Below, in pieces: positions 62,934 to 64,000 of a stretch of 64,000 nt of DNA. The notes below the pieces were generated by a model that ran no database searches, was not told the origin of the DNA, and saw nothing but the letters and a program-made list of their open reading frames with translations. The stretch's first letter is position 1; every line of letters starts with the position of its first letter. The stretch is from Nonomuraea gerenzanensis (GTDB lineage: Bacteria; Actinomycetota; Actinomycetes; Streptosporangiales; Streptosporangiaceae), in the NCBI RefSeq assembly GCF_020215645.1, contig NZ_CP084058.1, forward strand, positions 9,610,001 to 9,674,000. Direction: 5' to 3'. A program made the translations under genes and the position numbers.

Positions 62934-64000
62934 TCACTGGAAGGTGAGGGAATCGATGGTGACGGTGCTGTTGCCGCCGTACCAGAAGCCCATCGCGAGC
63001 TGCCCGGGAGCCGAGCGGCTGATCCCGTTGGCCGCCAGCGGGATGCGGATGTCCTGGTAGGCGGTGGTGATGGCCGGGTGGCCGCCGCCGTCGAGCGTGA
63101 AGTCGCCGAAGACCTTGGTGGTGCCGCCGAGGCCGAGGCTGAAGTGGCTCTGCTCGCCCCCTGCCGCGCCCTTGATCCGGACGACGAGATGGGTGTACGC
63201 GGACAGGTCGGTGTGCACGTCGCTGCCGAACCAGCCGCAGTTGGCGTAACGCAGGGCCAGCGCCCCGCCGGACACGACGCCCGAGCCACCGCCGTTGCCG
63301 AAGCAGTTGCCGCCGGTCCACTTGCCCAGGTCGTTGCGGGCGGCCGACGGGTAGGCCGGGTTGCCGTCGAAGTCGTCCAGGACCAAGCCCGTGGTGGAGG
63401 ACGGGAGGGTGGTGACGGTGACGGGCGCGGAGGCGGCGGAGGTGTTGCCCGCCGCGTCGTGCGCCTTCACGGTGTAGGTGTAGGCGGTCGCCGGGCTCAG
63501 CCCGGTGTCGGTGAACGAGGTCGTCGCCGTGGTACCGACCTCGGTGGAGCCGCGGTGGACGCGGTAACCGGCCACGCCCACGTTGTCGGTGGCGGCCGTC
63601 CAGGACAGGGTGACCGAGCCGGAGGTGCGGGACGGCGACGTCAGCCCGGTCGGCGCGGCCGGCGGCGTGGTGTCCGTGCCGCCGCCTGAGCCGACGGTGA
63701 CCTGGCCGAGCGTGAGCCAGCCGTCGGCGCCCTGGGTGGCGTTGGCGAAGCGCAGCTTCTTGGCGTTCGCGGAGACGGTCTCCAGCGGGCTCCGCACCCG
63801 CATCACCCACTGGTAGCCGCCGTTGGGCACGCCGGAGAGGTTCACGCCGGTCTGGAAGTACTGCGGGTAGCCGTAGTCGCGGTAGGCCGGGTCCTGGCCG
63901 ACGCCCCAGTCGGGGAACGCGCGGATCTTGAGCGGCATGACCGTGCGCAGGTCCCACGGCGTGTCGAAGGTCTTGACCACGGTCCCGGCGCTGTCGCGCA
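62934..64000 (-). CDS. Secreted carbohydrate-binding/FN3 protein, C-terminal part (cut by window edge)
   Basis: The frame is open to base 64000, so the N-terminus is missing. The visible part starts with a block ending a larger domain (DYGYPQYFQTGVNLSGVPNGGYQWVMRVRSPL), similar to the end of DUF4832-type glycoside-hydrolase-like proteins. A fibronectin type III domain follows (PPAAPTGLTSPSRTSGSVTLSWTAATDNVGVAGYRVHRG to PVTVTTLP). The C-terminal domain is a galactose-binding-like beta-sandwich (VLDDFDGNPAYPSAARNDLGKWTGGNCFGNGGG, VTIDSLTFQ). The set suggests an exported polysaccharide-acting protein; the catalytic part is not visible. Confidence 0.75.
   Translation of the reverse strand, partial: RDSAGTVVKTFDTPWDLRTVMPLKIRAFPDWGVGQDPAYRDYGYPQYFQTGVNLSGVPNGGYQWVMRVRSPLETVSANAKKLRFANATQGADGWLTLGQVTVGSGGGTDTTPPAAPTGLTSPSRTSGSVTLSWTAATDNVGVAGYRVHRGSTEVGTTATTSFTDTGLSPATAYTYTVKAHDAAGNTSAASAPVTVTTLPSSTTGLVLDDFDGNPAYPSAARNDLGKWTGGNCFGNGGGSGVVSGGALALRYANCGWFGSDVHTDLSAYTHLVVRIKGAAGGEQSHFSLGLGGTTKVFGDFTLDGGGHPAITTAYQDIRIPLAANGISRSAPGQLAMGFWYGGNSTVTIDSLTFQ

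Overview
The window is high-GC actinomycete DNA. It carries SARP and LAL regulators, GTG and TTG starts, many 4-bp ATGA/GTGA stop-start overlaps, rare TTA codons, F420/LLM-type oxidoreductases and a secondary-metabolite cluster. The gene style suggests a filamentous actinomycete of the Streptosporangiales type (Nonomuraea-like), but that placement is an inference from content and not from a marker gene. No tRNA, rRNA, CRISPR array, transposase or phage gene was recognised.

Region 1 (1-23161) is a biosynthetic cluster that continues past the left edge. Leftward genes encode a truncated GT1 glycosyltransferase, a Rossmann/radical-SAM fusion, a GNAT, a cupin and a mutarotase. Rightward genes encode an LLM oxidoreductase, a VioC-like Fe/2-oxoglutarate hydroxylase, a long PLP aminotransferase with a TTA third codon, a BtpA/SgcQ barrel protein and a SIS isomerase-like protein. 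An aldehyde dehydrogenase lies opposite. The assembly enzymes are dispersed: an A-T didomain with a gingipain-like/zinc-ribbon protein, and a leftward operon of CelD/Fem-like transferase, free PCP, ATP-grasp ligase, MFS exporter, stand-alone A domain and a condensation domain fused to a carrier-like domain lacking its serine. A Baeyer-Villiger-type flavoenzyme closes the cluster. Together they suggest an aminoacylated amino-sugar or glycoside whose amide bonds are made by free-standing NRPS pieces and an ATP-grasp ligase. The product is not identified.

Region 2 (23.3-37.2 kb) holds an exported ExeM/NucH-type nuclease, an ABC-F protein with a 9-residue upstream leader ORF and attenuator-like structure, then a regulatory island. 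The island has a large SARP-ATPase, a small SARP, two LAL regulators, and between the LALs two gene remnants with internal deletions.

Region 3 (37.2-50 kb) carries an alpha/beta hydrolase, a secreted tannase-family esterase, a RibD-type reductase, a dipeptide/oligopeptide ABC operon divergent from a ROK regulator, an MlrC-type M81 metallopeptidase, and a multispan membrane protein.

Region 4 (50-64 kb) is catabolic: DUF3500 with a SnoaL-like stub, GntR repressor with a probable operator, FAH hydrolase, a fused AccD-AccA-type carboxyltransferase, aldo/keto reductase, P450, a secreted metallopeptidase homologue that has lost its zinc site, an orphan NitT-type binding protein, a LacI-controlled nucleoside hydrolase/adenosine-deaminase pair with two matching palindromes, a small DUF4118-like membrane protein, and the C-terminal part of a secreted FN3-containing protein cut by the right edge.

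A theme across the window is short imperfect tandem repeats placed just after stop codons, mostly where two genes converge (14.3, 40.6, 49.05, 54.7, 58.1 and 62.4 kb).
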